Source: CAYUAI01 sp964442745 (GTDB taxonomy: Bacteria; Pseudomonadota; Gammaproteobacteria; S012-40). From it: 43,684 nucleotides of DNA. The notes beneath the pieces were generated by a model that was given only the letters and a program-made list of their open reading frames with translations, was not told where the DNA came from and did no database searches. Below are positions 33,455-42,503 of the stretch, piece by piece (within the stretch, counting starts at the first letter, position 1; every line of letters starts with the position of its first letter). Position numbers and translations under genes: made by a program. The stretch is from the NCBI GenBank assembly GCA_964442745.1, contig CAYUAI010000028.1, forward strand, positions 1 through 43,684. The letters are read 5' to 3'.

Positions 33455-35500
33455 ATGCGTTTATATTTAGGGTGCCGAAATTTTTTTATTTTTAGACTGG
33501 GATTCATTTGTCCGGTTTTTGTGCTTATTGGCTGTGGTGGAGGATCTTCAGACGATAACATGGCTGATGTCGCTAACAAATTTAGTATTGTTTCCACGAC
33601 ACCGGGCGGTGAGATGGGTGGAGTGCTTGTTGATGCTCAACTAAAGATTGAATTTAGTCATAATGTTGATCCCGTCACCATGAGTAGCCGTACTTTTACC
33701 TTGCTAAATGTCAATACCCATTTAACGGCCAGTGGCCAAATTAGTCTCGATGAAAATACCAAAATCGCTACTTTGCAACCCAATAAAAAACTTGATTATG
33801 GTACCCATTATAAAGCCACAGTTAGCCATTTTGTTACTAATACCGCTGGGGACCATTTAGGACAGTCGCATTCCTGGAGTTTTTTTACCGCCGAGCAACC
33901 ACCGACAAAAGATTTTTTCCAGCCGCCAGAGGGCGATACCGGGGTCAGTGTGAAAACTAATGTACGCGCACATTTTTCGCAACCGATTAATCCGGCGACA
34001 GCGAATAACCGTAGTTTTCAAATAAAGAGCATGGATGGGAAACTGATCAGCGGTCAAATTTCAGTAGAAAACAATGATTCGGAGAGAGGCAGCAGCAGTT
34101 CTGTTGTGTTTAAGCCAACGCAAGAACTGGCTTTGAATACTCAATACCAGGTAACACTGACAGCCAGTATTACGGGGCTCAGTGACGTCGCGATTGAGCC
34201 GCTGTCATGGTCGTTTACCACCTCACCAAACCATTCGGCGGCTTTTCAATTTGGTACCACTGAAATTGATGAAGCGCACGGGGTCGCTAGTGACGCCGAT
34301 GGTAATGTGATTGTTGTGGGGCGAACCCAGGGTAATTTTGAAGGTGTTGTTGGAGGAGGGGCTATTGAGCTGAAGCCATCCGACGATATTTTTGTGGTCA
34401 AGTTCGATAGCGGTGGCAAGCAATTGTGGGCACAGCAATTCGGTACTGAAGAATTTGATAGCGCCAATGATGTGGTGTTGGATCGCCTGGGTAACATCTA
34501 TCTGGCGGGTCATACGGATGGGTCACTTGATGGTAGCACAGTGGCGAGTCTCTCGGATGTTTTTATGATGAAATTAGATAGTAATGGTAATCAGCTTTGG
34601 GTTCGCCAATATGGCTCACCCGAGGGTCATGAAATCGCTCATGCTATTGATATGGATGCAGCGGGTAACCTGTACGTGACAGGCGATTCTTCGGGTAATA
34701 TTGATGGTTTGATATCCAACGGTAAACACGATATTTTCATCTTTAAGATGGATGCCGATGGTAACAAAATATGGAGTCGTTTGGCCGGCAGTGGAGACCA
34801 AGATCACGGCAACGATATTGCCGTAACGGCGGAGGGAGATATTTTTGTCAGCGGTGAAACAGAAGGCAGTTGGGGAGCACAAAGTTCGCTCGGTTTCTCT
34901 ACCGCCATTGTTTTAAAATTGAATACCGAGGGGGCAGTACAGTGGACGTATTTGGCGAATTTTGAATATGGTATCGGGATTTCCATTGATACTGATAGTG
35001 CAGGTAATGCCTATTTTGTGGGGGCTGGTTATGACCCAAATATGAATTCAGGAGGGATGATGGATGGCCGTTTCTTAGCGAAGCTCGATGGCTCAGGTCG
35101 TCTTGATTGGATGAAATTTAGTGATAGTCAGTCGCCGGGTGAACTGGCGGGTTTTACCATTGATGGACAAGATAATTTATATATAGCCGTGTTTGAATTT
35201 TCAGCGGGAAATTTTTTTCCTCCTTCGCTACCTTTTCAAGAAGGCCCTCCGACGGGTGGTTCGAACCGGACATTACCTAATTTAATTGCCAAAAAGTATG
35301 ATACCAATGGTGATTTAGTCTCTCAAGATAAGGTAAGTGTAACTGAATATGCGGCGCCTACAGGCATTATCTACGATGAGGTTTCTAAGCATTCCTATCT
35401 TACCGGTGGCGTGAATGGCAGTATTGATGGCAATGTTTCGTTAGGTTTGGAAGATGCCTATCTTGTGAAGTTCAGCGCGACTGAAGCGGTGAGTCCATAA
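33455..35500 (+). CDS. Lipoprotein with Ig-like domains and SBBP beta-propeller repeats
   Basis: This is a 681-residue protein. The lipobox LIGC puts the lipid cysteine at residue 27 (VLIGCGGGSSD), so it is outer- or inner-membrane anchored. Two Big_5-type Ig-like domains follow (about 40-145 and 150-255; each has an …F…P..…W.F pattern ending SWSFFTA / SWSFTTS). Next come five or more SBBP repeats (about 262-680), with units such as DEAHGVASDADGNVIVVGRT and WVRQYGSPEGHE, which make a beta-propeller. GGGAGAGGGAG is a very strong ribosome site. Such proteins are usually surface-exposed binding or adhesion factors. It stands apart from the cytochrome island. Confidence 0.87.
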   Translation: MRLYLGCRNFFIFRLGFICPVFVLIGCGGGSSDDNMADVANKFSIVSTTPGGEMGGVLVDAQLKIEFSHNVDPVTMSSRTFTLLNVNTHLTASGQISLDENTKIATLQPNKKLDYGTHYKATVSHFVTNTAGDHLGQSHSWSFFTAEQPPTKDFFQPPEGDTGVSVKTNVRAHFSQPINPATANNRSFQIKSMDGKLISGQISVENNDSERGSSSSVVFKPTQELALNTQYQVTLTASITGLSDVAIEPLSWSFTTSPNHSAAFQFGTTEIDEAHGVASDADGNVIVVGRTQGNFEGVVGGGAIELKPSDDIFVVKFDSGGKQLWAQQFGTEEFDSANDVVLDRLGNIYLAGHTDGSLDGSTVASLSDVFMMKLDSNGNQLWVRQYGSPEGHEIAHAIDMDAAGNLYVTGDSSGNIDGLISNGKHDIFIFKMDADGNKIWSRLAGSGDQDHGNDIAVTAEGDIFVSGETEGSWGAQSSLGFSTAIVLKLNTEGAVQWTYLANFEYGIGISIDTDSAGNAYFVGAGYDPNMNSGGMMDGRFLAKLDGSGRLDWMKFSDSQSPGELAGFTIDGQDNLYIAVFEFSAGNFFPPSLPFQEGPPTGGSNRTLPNLIAKKYDTNGDLVSQDKVSVTEYAAPTGIIYDEVSKHSYLTGGVNGSIDGNVSLGLEDAYLVKFSATEAVSP

Positions 35501-35647
35501 GGTGTTTATTGCTATGAATATAAATAAACGTGATTTTTAGCTCAGAATCGTATATCAATGATTAATCCGAAGACCATCGCCATCACGTAGTCTCACAGAA
35601 TTTTGTTACATTTCATCGGCTTCTAGAGTCGTTGAGTCGCCCATATT

Positions 35648-36736
35648 CTAATATATTTTCTTACATGCCAAAATGTGATTATGATAACAGGTAGTGCGTC
35701 GGCTGTGTTCACGAAAATTCCAGGGGTGATTTTCTATGTCACCGACCAATGTTAAATGTTCAATGGCTTGCGGATGATGAAAGTCAGAAAGCATTTTTTT
35801 TAAGATCTGATCGCTAGCCCCTTGATCGGCTGCACGTTGTGAATGGCCGCCTATCCAGTTGTTAACAGGTACTCGGGGTAACCAGTCATACGGGGTGGCA
35901 AGCACAGCGCTACCCCCATTATGCAAAATATTTCTAATAGAGAGCAGTAATTCCTGAGGGGACGAGATGATATCTAACACATTCAATGCGCTGGCGAAAT
36001 GAAATGTTTCATCTTCAAACGGCAAGGCAAGTGCGTCACAGGCCCAAAAATCAACTTGTTCTTGATGTTTGAAATTGACTTGATATTGGTGCCGCTCATA
36101 GGTGATACCAAGCTGTTTTAAAGGAAATGAAATCGTATTTTCACGCAAAACACGTTGAGCCATGCGAAGCATCCAGAAATTGATATCAATACCGAGTGTT
36201 AATCCGGCGTATTGTTCGGCAATTTCAAACGTAGTTCGGCCTACCGCACATCCCATATCAATGAACGGTGGTCGAGGTTTTTCCTTGAATAATGCCAAAC
36301 CTGTATTGAGGCAATCGACAGCACCGCTGTGAGTCGGTTTGGGCTGATTGATGCCAAACTCTCCGTTAGGGGCTTTGTCTGCGTAATGATCCCAGGAAAA
36401 ACTACTGGCAAAATGGCGTATATTGTTAAATGCGGCTTCTGGTCCAAGAGCATCACCTAACATGGATTCTATCACTAACGAAAAGTCATTGCGTGCAGTA
36501 ATTTGGAGTAGGTTGTCGTTGAGATATTGTTTGATGTGGCTGACGATAATAGGAATACCATCAATGATAGGAAATTCCAGTTGGCAATGCTTGTTAGAAC
36601 AGATTAGGTTACCTTCCATAATGCAATCTTTTGTTTGATGAATCACATTAGCAATCCTCAGGGGTAACATATCGAAATGAGTTATCTTACAGTGTGGACA
36701 AACAGGTTTAAGAGACTCGAAATGTATTATACGCAT
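35648..36736 (-). CDS. Trm112-like zinc domain plus SAM methyltransferase
   Basis: The 362-residue protein has an N-terminal zinc ribbon (CPHCK … CSNKHC, residues about 13-50), ending FPIIDGIPIIV as in Trm112-like domains. A class I SAM-dependent methyltransferase follows: motif I FIDMGCAVGRTTFEIA, then LTLGIDINFWMLRMAQR, and motif IV-like CDALALPFEDETFHFASALNVLD. The substrate is unknown. The C-terminus is rich in His/Arg/Cys. Upstream of the start, at 36759, is a copy of the dispersed inverted-repeat sequence. The methyltransferase fold is certain; the target is not. Confidence 0.87.
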   Translation of the reverse strand: MRIIHFESLKPVCPHCKITHFDMLPLRIANVIHQTKDCIMEGNLICSNKHCQLEFPIIDGIPIIVSHIKQYLNDNLLQITARNDFSLVIESMLGDALGPEAAFNNIRHFASSFSWDHYADKAPNGEFGINQPKPTHSGAVDCLNTGLALFKEKPRPPFIDMGCAVGRTTFEIAEQYAGLTLGIDINFWMLRMAQRVLRENTISFPLKQLGITYERHQYQVNFKHQEQVDFWACDALALPFEDETFHFASALNVLDIISSPQELLLSIRNILHNGGSAVLATPYDWLPRVPVNNWIGGHSQRAADQGASDQILKKMLSDFHHPQAIEHLTLVGDIENHPWNFREHSRRTTCYHNHILACKKIY

Positions 36737-37106
36737 GTTATTTACTCCCCTAAATTAATTAGGAATGGGCGACGCAATAACTTCCCATTCCTTAATCGTT
36801 CGTGTATGTCATTGACTTTTTGCTCACAAAGATTTCATTCAAAGCGGTAAGATAAGCCATTGCTACCTAAAAATCTAAATTAAATTGTTAGTCATTTGAC
36901 GTTATAAATTTTTTGAAATAATCAAAAAATCACGTTGTCGTTTTGTAAATAATATTTCACCAGTAATTGTCGGCTAAAATATTGCATAACATAAAAATAT
37001 GTAGCTGATAATTAGGTATTGTCAGAAATTGCACAGGTTAGTTCAATGGAAAAAATAATATGTTTTTGCTATGGATATAGACAATACGATTGAAATTAGG
37101 TGAATG
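36737..37106. other. Intergenic region with repeat copy
   Basis: About 370 AT-rich bases lie between divergent genes. Apart from the repeat at 36759-36786, which can fold on itself because AGGAATGGG pairs with CCCATTCCT at 36787, nothing is recognisable. Confidence 0.4.
36759..36786 (+). repeat. Solo copy of dispersed terminal repeat
   Basis: AGGAATGGGCGACGCAATAAC followed by TTCCC differs by one inserted base from the terminal repeats of the 41751-41933 element. It sits directly upstream of the methyltransferase gene on the minus strand. Confidence 0.65.
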
Positions 37107-37463
37107 ATGAGCAAAGCAATAAAAGGTGTACTTTTGTCCAGCTTTATATTTCCAGGGGCTGGTCACTTGTTTTTGAAAAGTTACCGACGTGGTGCTGTTT
37201 TATTGGTGACAAGCTTGATCAGCTTGTCTTTCCTTTTAGCGAGTGCAGTACAGCAAGCATTGACGATTGTTGAGCAAGTCAAGTTAGAAAATGGAGTGAT
37301 TAATAAACAAATTATTTTTGATATGCTGGCGCAGGCCTCGAATAATACAAGTAGTAATTTACTAACCATATCAACACTGTTAGTTATTATTGTTTGGAGC
37401 ATTGGTGTCGCTGATTCCTATCGCGTAGGGAAACAACAAGACAAACAACTACAGCAAGATTAA
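37107..37463 (+). CDS. Small inner-membrane protein of unknown function
   Basis: This 118-residue protein is chosen from the second of two adjacent ATGs, because AGG lies six bases before 37107 and only three before 37104. It opens with a helix and the motif FPGAGHLFLKSYRRGAVLL, which is common in small two- or three-helix membrane proteins. Another helix follows at LLTISTLLVIIVWSIGV, and the tail is polar. No function is known. Confidence 0.7.
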   Translation: MSKAIKGVLLSSFIFPGAGHLFLKSYRRGAVLLVTSLISLSFLLASAVQQALTIVEQVKLENGVINKQIIFDMLAQASNNTSSNLLTISTLLVIIVWSIGVADSYRVGKQQDKQLQQD

Positions 37464-38105
37464 AACCCGAGATAAACTATCATTTTCGCCTCCCAGATTT
37501 AGGCCATTTTTGACCGATCTTCCATCGCAAACTCCTCGAAATAGCACAACTGTTCCTGCGGTTTTTCTCAATCAGATCGCCCAAATTTAGCTTAAATCTG
37601 GGCGCGAAAATCCCATTTTATGGCCGTGCTGAGTATAATCTCCCTTATCTTTACTGAAAGAACGAAATTCAACCTGAAGTCAATCGTTATCCCCTTGCTG
37701 CCAATCCTGCATTAGGATTTCTGGTGGTGTCTTGTGCTGACTGTTCTGATAAATTACATTATTATTGAGTGAGTTATCTTGACCGGCGAGAGGAAATCTT
37801 ATGTGCCATCCGCTTGGTTAGCTAAACCCGAATAAGTAGCTTCTTCACAATGGGTGTTATTTTTACGATTCATTTATATCCATTTAATGAAAATACTCCC
37901 ATCCATGGGAGTATGCCTCCAGCATTCATGCCGTTGCCATCTGTGTGATATCTGTCCTGACGCATTTTTCTGCCATTCCTACTAAGCGTTGTTTGCCTAC
38001 AGCGCTAATTATTCTCGTGTTCAACAGTTGTATTCGGGTTAATTTGAAAAATATCTGATAAAACAATAAATTACAGATTTTTATGGTTGTTTTTTAGGGG
38101 AAAAC
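37464..38105. other. Non-coding debris region
   Basis: It contains a mini-element (37482-37611) and a perfect palindrome ATACTCCCAT-CC-ATGGGAGTAT at 37893-37914 with no T-run after it. On the minus strand, a run ending at 37680 reads …VIYQNSQHKTPPEILMQDW before a stop, a possible remnant of a decayed gene. No intact gene is supported. Confidence 0.45.
37482..37611. mobile_element. Short inverted-repeat element (MITE-like)
   Basis: The ends are near-complementary: ATTTTCGCCTCCCAGATTTA on the left and TAAATCTGGGCGCGAAAAT on the right, about 130 bases in all. An inner hairpin CGCCCAAATTTA/TTAAATCTGGGCG overlaps the right end. No coding capacity is present, so a transposase would have to act in trans. 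I did not see a clear target duplication. Confidence 0.5.
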
Positions 38106-38130
38106 TTGACTTAAAAATATACGTCGTATA
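38106..38130 (+). promoter_or_regulatory. Promoter with palindromic operator for the TetR operon
   Basis: TTGACT at 38106-38111 is a near-consensus -35 box. A perfect 13-base palindrome TATACGTCGTATA (38118-38130) fills the spacer and overlaps a possible -10 (TAAAAG or TATAAA). It lies 45 bases upstream of a tetR-family gene, as expected for an autorepressor site. Confidence 0.6.
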
Positions 38131-38175
38131 AAAGTAGTCATCGTATTTTAAATTAACTATGGCTAACGCACGGAT

Positions 38176-38799
38176 ATGAAACAGCCCGAAGCAACCCCTA
38201 GCAACCGCCGTGAACGTAAAAAAGCGGCGATGCGTATTAAAATTATTGACGTCGCCATGTCGTTGTTTAAATCGCAAGGTTTTCATGACACATCCATGGA
38301 ATATATTGCCGAACAATGTGATATTGCTAAAGCCACGCTATATAAATATTTTCCTGTCAAGGAGGCCATTATTGCGGCCTATTGGCAGCAGGAAATACAA
38401 AAAACTCGCGCAGGATTGGATCAAATTATTGCCAAACACCCGGATACCCGTACTCGCTTGGAGAGGTTGTTCACCCAATATATGCAGCGCATTATGGAAA
38501 GCCGGGAATTGTATGAAATCTATATTCGCTATCGTCTGCAACACCTACCTAACCCTGAAGCCAATGCAAAATTACGTAGCGGCGCGGAAGAAAATGCCTT
38601 AATCATCATACGGGCTGGGCAACAAAGTGGTGAGCTGCGCCGTGATATACCTGATCGACTCTTGGCAGGTAATTTGGAAATGTTATCGCTCATGCAAGCC
38701 ATCATGTGGCTACACCATCCAGAAGCGTTTTCCTTGACATCGATTTCAAAAATGTTGACTGATCTTTTTTTAAATGGAGCGATGAATCATGAAAAATAG
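38176..38799 (+). CDS. TetR-family transcriptional regulator
   Basis: This is a 207-residue protein. The HTH region is residues about 14-60 (RIKIIDVAMSLFKSQGFHDTSMEYIAEQCDIAKATLYKYFPVKEAI split over its length), typical of TetR DNA-binding domains. The rest is the helical ligand and dimer domain. The stop overlaps the next gene's start by 11 bases, so the two are translationally coupled and the regulator most likely controls the PEP-synthase-like enzyme. A palindrome in the promoter at 38118 is its likely operator. The ligand is unknown. Confidence 0.93.
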   Translation: MKQPEATPSNRRERKKAAMRIKIIDVAMSLFKSQGFHDTSMEYIAEQCDIAKATLYKYFPVKEAIIAAYWQQEIQKTRAGLDQIIAKHPDTRTRLERLFTQYMQRIMESRELYEIYIRYRLQHLPNPEANAKLRSGAEENALIIIRAGQQSGELRRDIPDRLLAGNLEMLSLMQAIMWLHHPEAFSLTSISKMLTDLFLNGAMNHEK

Positions 38800-41461
38800 C
38801 AATGTAATACAATCGGCAGTTGTCAACCAGACAACTGACTTATTGAGCTGGTCGGAAGCTTTTGAGGTGGGGGATAGTCAAGTCGGTGGCAAAGCATGGA
38901 ATATCAGCCGTTTAGCGCGTTACGGCTTTAATGTGCCGCTGGGATTTGTGATTCCAATCCATGTTTATCAACTGTTTTTACAACAGAATCAACTTGAGGA
39001 AGAGCTTGCGAAAATTACTCAAACCATCACATTAGAGCATATTGCTGACCGTCATTTGACAGAGCCGCTTGAAAAATTACAAAACAGAATTATCCATGGT
39101 CAATTTTCTGAATCTTTCATTGAGGTGTTGATGGAGAAATTAAAGGCAACCAGATTAATAAATCAGGCTCTCGCGATACGTTCATCGGCCACGGCTGAAG
39201 ACTCTGATGATACCAGTTTTGCGGGAATACATCAGTCGTTTTTGAATGTGCAGGGTATCGATCCCGTATTGCATGCCATTAAGTGTTGTTTTGCTTCTCT
39301 GTGGTCGTTGCAAGCGATAGCTTATCGACGAAAAATGAAGATTGACGATCATCAAGTATTAGCGGCGGTGGTTATTATGGCGATGATTGACGCGGAGGTG
39401 GCCGGTGTGGTATTCACTTGTGATCCTGCCTCGGGGCGGGACGACCGTTGTTTGATCAGTGCTAATTTCGGTTTGGGTGAATCGGTGGTTAATGGTGAGG
39501 TGGAGGCGGATAACTATTATGTTGATCGCCATTATTTTCAGGACGTGGCACGCCAACTGGGGAAAAAACAGCACATCACGATATGTGCGGAGCACGGCGG
39601 AACCCAAACCATTGCGCAAGAAAATAATAGTCAGCCAACACTCAATGATGAGCAATTGCAAGATTTGGCTTTACTGGTGAGTCGTATTTTTTTCAGTTTA
39701 GGTGACGCTGAAAAACACCAGGACATTGAATGGGCCATCAAAGATAATATCATCTATGTATTGCAAGCTAGACCGGTGACGGTTGTTCCACGCTATACCG
39801 TGGATGCCCTACAAGATCAAGCCGATGTGTGGTCCAATGCTAACTTCCGAGATGCCGTTCCGATGGTGATTTCGGTGCTGCAGCGTGAATCCATGGTCCA
39901 TACAATTAACCAAATTATTTTAAATAATTTTAATGATGTGGGCTATAAACTCAAACCGGGACTCACGGTAGTAAAATTGTTCCAAGGACGAATGTACTTT
40001 AACGTGGCACTCTACCAATGGTTGCTTTACGATGCTTTAGGTATGAAACCTGAAGATATTAATCTTTTAATGGGTGGGCATCAGCCTGATATTCGTATTC
40101 CTACTGGATCGCCCTATTTTTGTAAAGCCGGATGGCGACGTGCAAAAGTGATCATGAAAAGTATGCGTCTTATTGGTCTTTATCGAAAAAAGCAACAGCA
40201 ATTTTATGCAGAGGTTGATCGCTTAATCGAGAGATTTAACACAGAGAATTTACCCAAGCTATCGGATATTGAATTTCTCGATCTGATGGATTCCTACGAT
40301 AAACCCATCACGGAGTATTTCGATAAATACATGAGCTTATGCGGTGGCATTGGTACTTTTACAATGGCCATCAAGCAGCTGCAACCCTATTTTGGTGATG
40401 AAGCCATTGGTATTGTCAACGCATTAGTCGCTGGCCAAGGTGACCTACCTAGTGCCAATCAAGGCTATGAGCTGCTTGAGTTGGCTGAAATAGCCCGTGA
40501 TGACCAAGCAGCGCGAGTGTTTCTGGAAAAAAATAATTTGCTGGGTCAGGCGTGGCGGCAATTGCCTGATGATTCCATATTCAAACAAGCTTTTGCTAAG
40601 TATTTGGATAAATATGGTTTTCGATCGACTTATGAAATGGATATTTCTTTGCCGCGCTGGTCGGAAGATCCCAATTATTTATTAAGAAATATTGCTAAAA
40701 CCATCGCCACGGCTGATCTCAAAACCTATAAAAAACGCCAACGGAACTTGTTTGAAGATGCAGAAAAAAATCTCAAGAAAAAAGTCGGATTTTTGAAACG
40801 ACGGTGGGTCATGAAATTAATCAATGACGCGGTGAAAGGTACCGAAACACGAGAAAACGCTAAGGCTTATACCGTGCGATTATCTGCCTTAAACCGGAAA
40901 TTTTTTCTGGAAGCGGGCCGACGGTTATTTAGCAAAGGCTTAATAGCGAATATAAATGATGTGTTTTTTTGTAGCTCAGCGGATGTGGTGAGTTTGTTGA
41001 ACAGTGCTTGGGATGGGCATGGTTTAGAAAGTTTGATTAAAGATAATAAACAAAAAATCCAACAATTAAAACAGCACGTCGCACCGGATGTGATTATCAA
41101 TAACGAGCTTGTCTTCAAACAAGCAATACCTATTGGTCAAGGCCAGGGTTATCGGGGTATTGCGGTATCTGCGGGTCAAATCAAAGGCACTGCCAAAATC
41201 ATAAAAACACCCGATGAAGGAGGGAACTTGCAGCCGGGAGATATCATGGTCGCACCATCCACCGATCCCTCTTGGACCCCTTTATTTATTCATGCCGGCG
41301 GTATTGTGTTAGAAACCGGCGGTTATACCTCACACGGTTCTATTGTCGCCAGAGAATATGGCATTCCAGCGGTGGTTAATGTGGCAGGTGTCATGTCCTT
41401 GATCAAAGAAAATCAAACAATTAACGTCAATGGCAATAATGGTACGGTGATGTTGGATTAG
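38789..41461 (+). CDS. PEP synthase / rifampicin phosphotransferase-like enzyme
   Basis: This is an 890-residue protein. The N-terminal PEP/pyruvate-binding ATP-grasp domain starts with VGGKAWNISRLARYGFNVPLGF and carries LAIRSSATAEDSDDTSFAG and SANFGLGESVVNGEVEADNY. The central region (about 360-730) matches neither domain strongly. The C-terminal swivelling histidine domain reads STDPSWTPLF … GGYTSHGSIVAREYGIPAVV, with phospho-acceptor His849. The order ATP-grasp, middle, His domain and the phrase TDPSWTPLF are shared with rifampicin phosphotransferases, while ordinary PEP synthase (about 790 residues) differs in the middle. The TetR gene overlaps it, fitting an inducible detoxification or metabolic enzyme. 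The substrate is not certain. Confidence 0.85.
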   Translation: MKNSNVIQSAVVNQTTDLLSWSEAFEVGDSQVGGKAWNISRLARYGFNVPLGFVIPIHVYQLFLQQNQLEEELAKITQTITLEHIADRHLTEPLEKLQNRIIHGQFSESFIEVLMEKLKATRLINQALAIRSSATAEDSDDTSFAGIHQSFLNVQGIDPVLHAIKCCFASLWSLQAIAYRRKMKIDDHQVLAAVVIMAMIDAEVAGVVFTCDPASGRDDRCLISANFGLGESVVNGEVEADNYYVDRHYFQDVARQLGKKQHITICAEHGGTQTIAQENNSQPTLNDEQLQDLALLVSRIFFSLGDAEKHQDIEWAIKDNIIYVLQARPVTVVPRYTVDALQDQADVWSNANFRDAVPMVISVLQRESMVHTINQIILNNFNDVGYKLKPGLTVVKLFQGRMYFNVALYQWLLYDALGMKPEDINLLMGGHQPDIRIPTGSPYFCKAGWRRAKVIMKSMRLIGLYRKKQQQFYAEVDRLIERFNTENLPKLSDIEFLDLMDSYDKPITEYFDKYMSLCGGIGTFTMAIKQLQPYFGDEAIGIVNALVAGQGDLPSANQGYELLELAEIARDDQAARVFLEKNNLLGQAWRQLPDDSIFKQAFAKYLDKYGFRSTYEMDISLPRWSEDPNYLLRNIAKTIATADLKTYKKRQRNLFEDAEKNLKKKVGFLKRRWVMKLINDAVKGTETRENAKAYTVRLSALNRKFFLEAGRRLFSKGLIANINDVFFCSSADVVSLLNSAWDGHGLESLIKDNKQKIQQLKQHVAPDVIINNELVFKQAIPIGQGQGYRGIAVSAGQIKGTAKIIKTPDEGGNLQPGDIMVAPSTDPSWTPLFIHAGGIVLETGGYTSHGSIVAREYGIPAVVNVAGVMSLIKENQTINVNGNNGTVMLD

Positions 41462-41643
41462 CCGGCCAAAGGTATTTTGAAATAAACGTCATACCCAGCG
41501 CGCTTTCACGCTCACGTGTGGGAACGACATATTTTTTCTTAAAATTAAAGGGTTCACTAAAAATAGGCGTTTTAGGCGAACAGCCACCCTATACCCGAAC
41601 GTAACTTGATCAAACATCATCAATATTTATTTCGAGGTGGTAT

Positions 41644-41727
41644 ATGGAAAGGAATAAGGTGAGTACCATTGTTAAATTGCCAATAAGCTTAGAAAAACAA
41701 CTGAACGCCAGGGTCGTCAATCACTAA
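41644..41727 (+). pseudogene. Truncated ribbon-helix-helix antitoxin
   Basis: A strong ribosome site (GAGGTGG) precedes an ATG, giving MERNKVSTIVKLPISLEKQL and then stopping after 27 codons. The start looks like the beta strand and first helix of RHH antitoxins (ParD/CopG/RelB type), but the second helix is missing. No toxin follows; an inverted-repeat element begins 24 bases after the stop. It is likely a dead remnant. Confidence 0.5.
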
Positions 41728-41750
41728 CAAGCCCCTACACCAAAATCAGA

Positions 41751-41933
41751 TAAGGAATGGGCGCGTAATAACTTCCCTGTTTGGCGCTCAGATTGGGTTT
41801 GTATTGGTTCGTTCTGATTGAGCAAAAGTGTAGGAATAGTGGTTCTCTTTCGAGCTTTTGTGATTGAAGAACGGGCCAAGACGGGCGGAAGATGAGATGC
41901 ATAACCGGGAAGTTATTGCGTGCCTATTCCTAA
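41751..41933. mobile_element. 183-base MITE-like element with 27-base terminal inverted repeats
   Basis: The terminal repeats 41751-41777 and 41907-41933 are complementary at 23 of 27 positions and start with TWAGGAATRGGC. The inner 129 bases hold no open frame. Solo copies of the end lie at 36759 and 10917 in this window. I infer a non-autonomous transposon mobilised by a transposase elsewhere in the genome. Confidence 0.65.
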
Positions 41934-42503
41934 GGTGTTGACGAATGCTGAAAAGCTACGGAACGTTTCAAAATATCAAACGGACTATGACGTTGAAATT
42001 TACCGACTTCTCGAACGACGTTTTGGCTATAATCAACCTCGCGATAGTATTGTCTTTAGAACCAATGATGCCTAACAAGCATTTACATTGTATCGTATCA
42101 AATCCAGATATCACGGTTGGTAAACCATGTATAGGAAACGATCATGAATGTAGATAATTTAATCACAACAGCGTTTCTTGTGTATTTTTTAGAGGGTAAC
42201 AAAATGCGCCTAGCTAATTTGTCTGCTTCAGGCTTATTTGTCTATTGGAAAACACGGTTTGCTGATAATACAAGCATTTGCTATAGTAACAAAATAAATT
42301 TGCTTTTATCCTGCTGATTTCGAGGTAAATATCATGAAAACGTTAGGGCATGGTGCACTCAAGAAAAATGCTGGCCAACGACTATGCTGGACCCAAGGTA
42401 GCGAGGTCGTTGTGATGGCGGACACTGGCTTGCCATTGTCAATATTTGGCAAATAAAATTATTGTTGCTGATTCAAGACCATTAATCGCTTCCACTTCAC
42501 GCC
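41934..42503. other. Gene-poor stretch with tiny frames
   Basis: Tiny frames at 41935-42075 (46 codons, YDVEIYRLLERRFGYNQPRD) and 42334-42456 (40 codons, MKTLGHGALKKNAGQRLCW, with GAGG upstream) match nothing I know. They may be fragments. The area lies between the antitoxin remnant and the glycosyltransferase, so it looks like degraded accessory DNA. Confidence 0.35.

Noticed and set aside
35264..35280. GGTTCGAACC resembling a tRNA T-arm
   Set aside because: It lies inside the lipoprotein coding frame, with no acceptor, D or anticodon stems around it.
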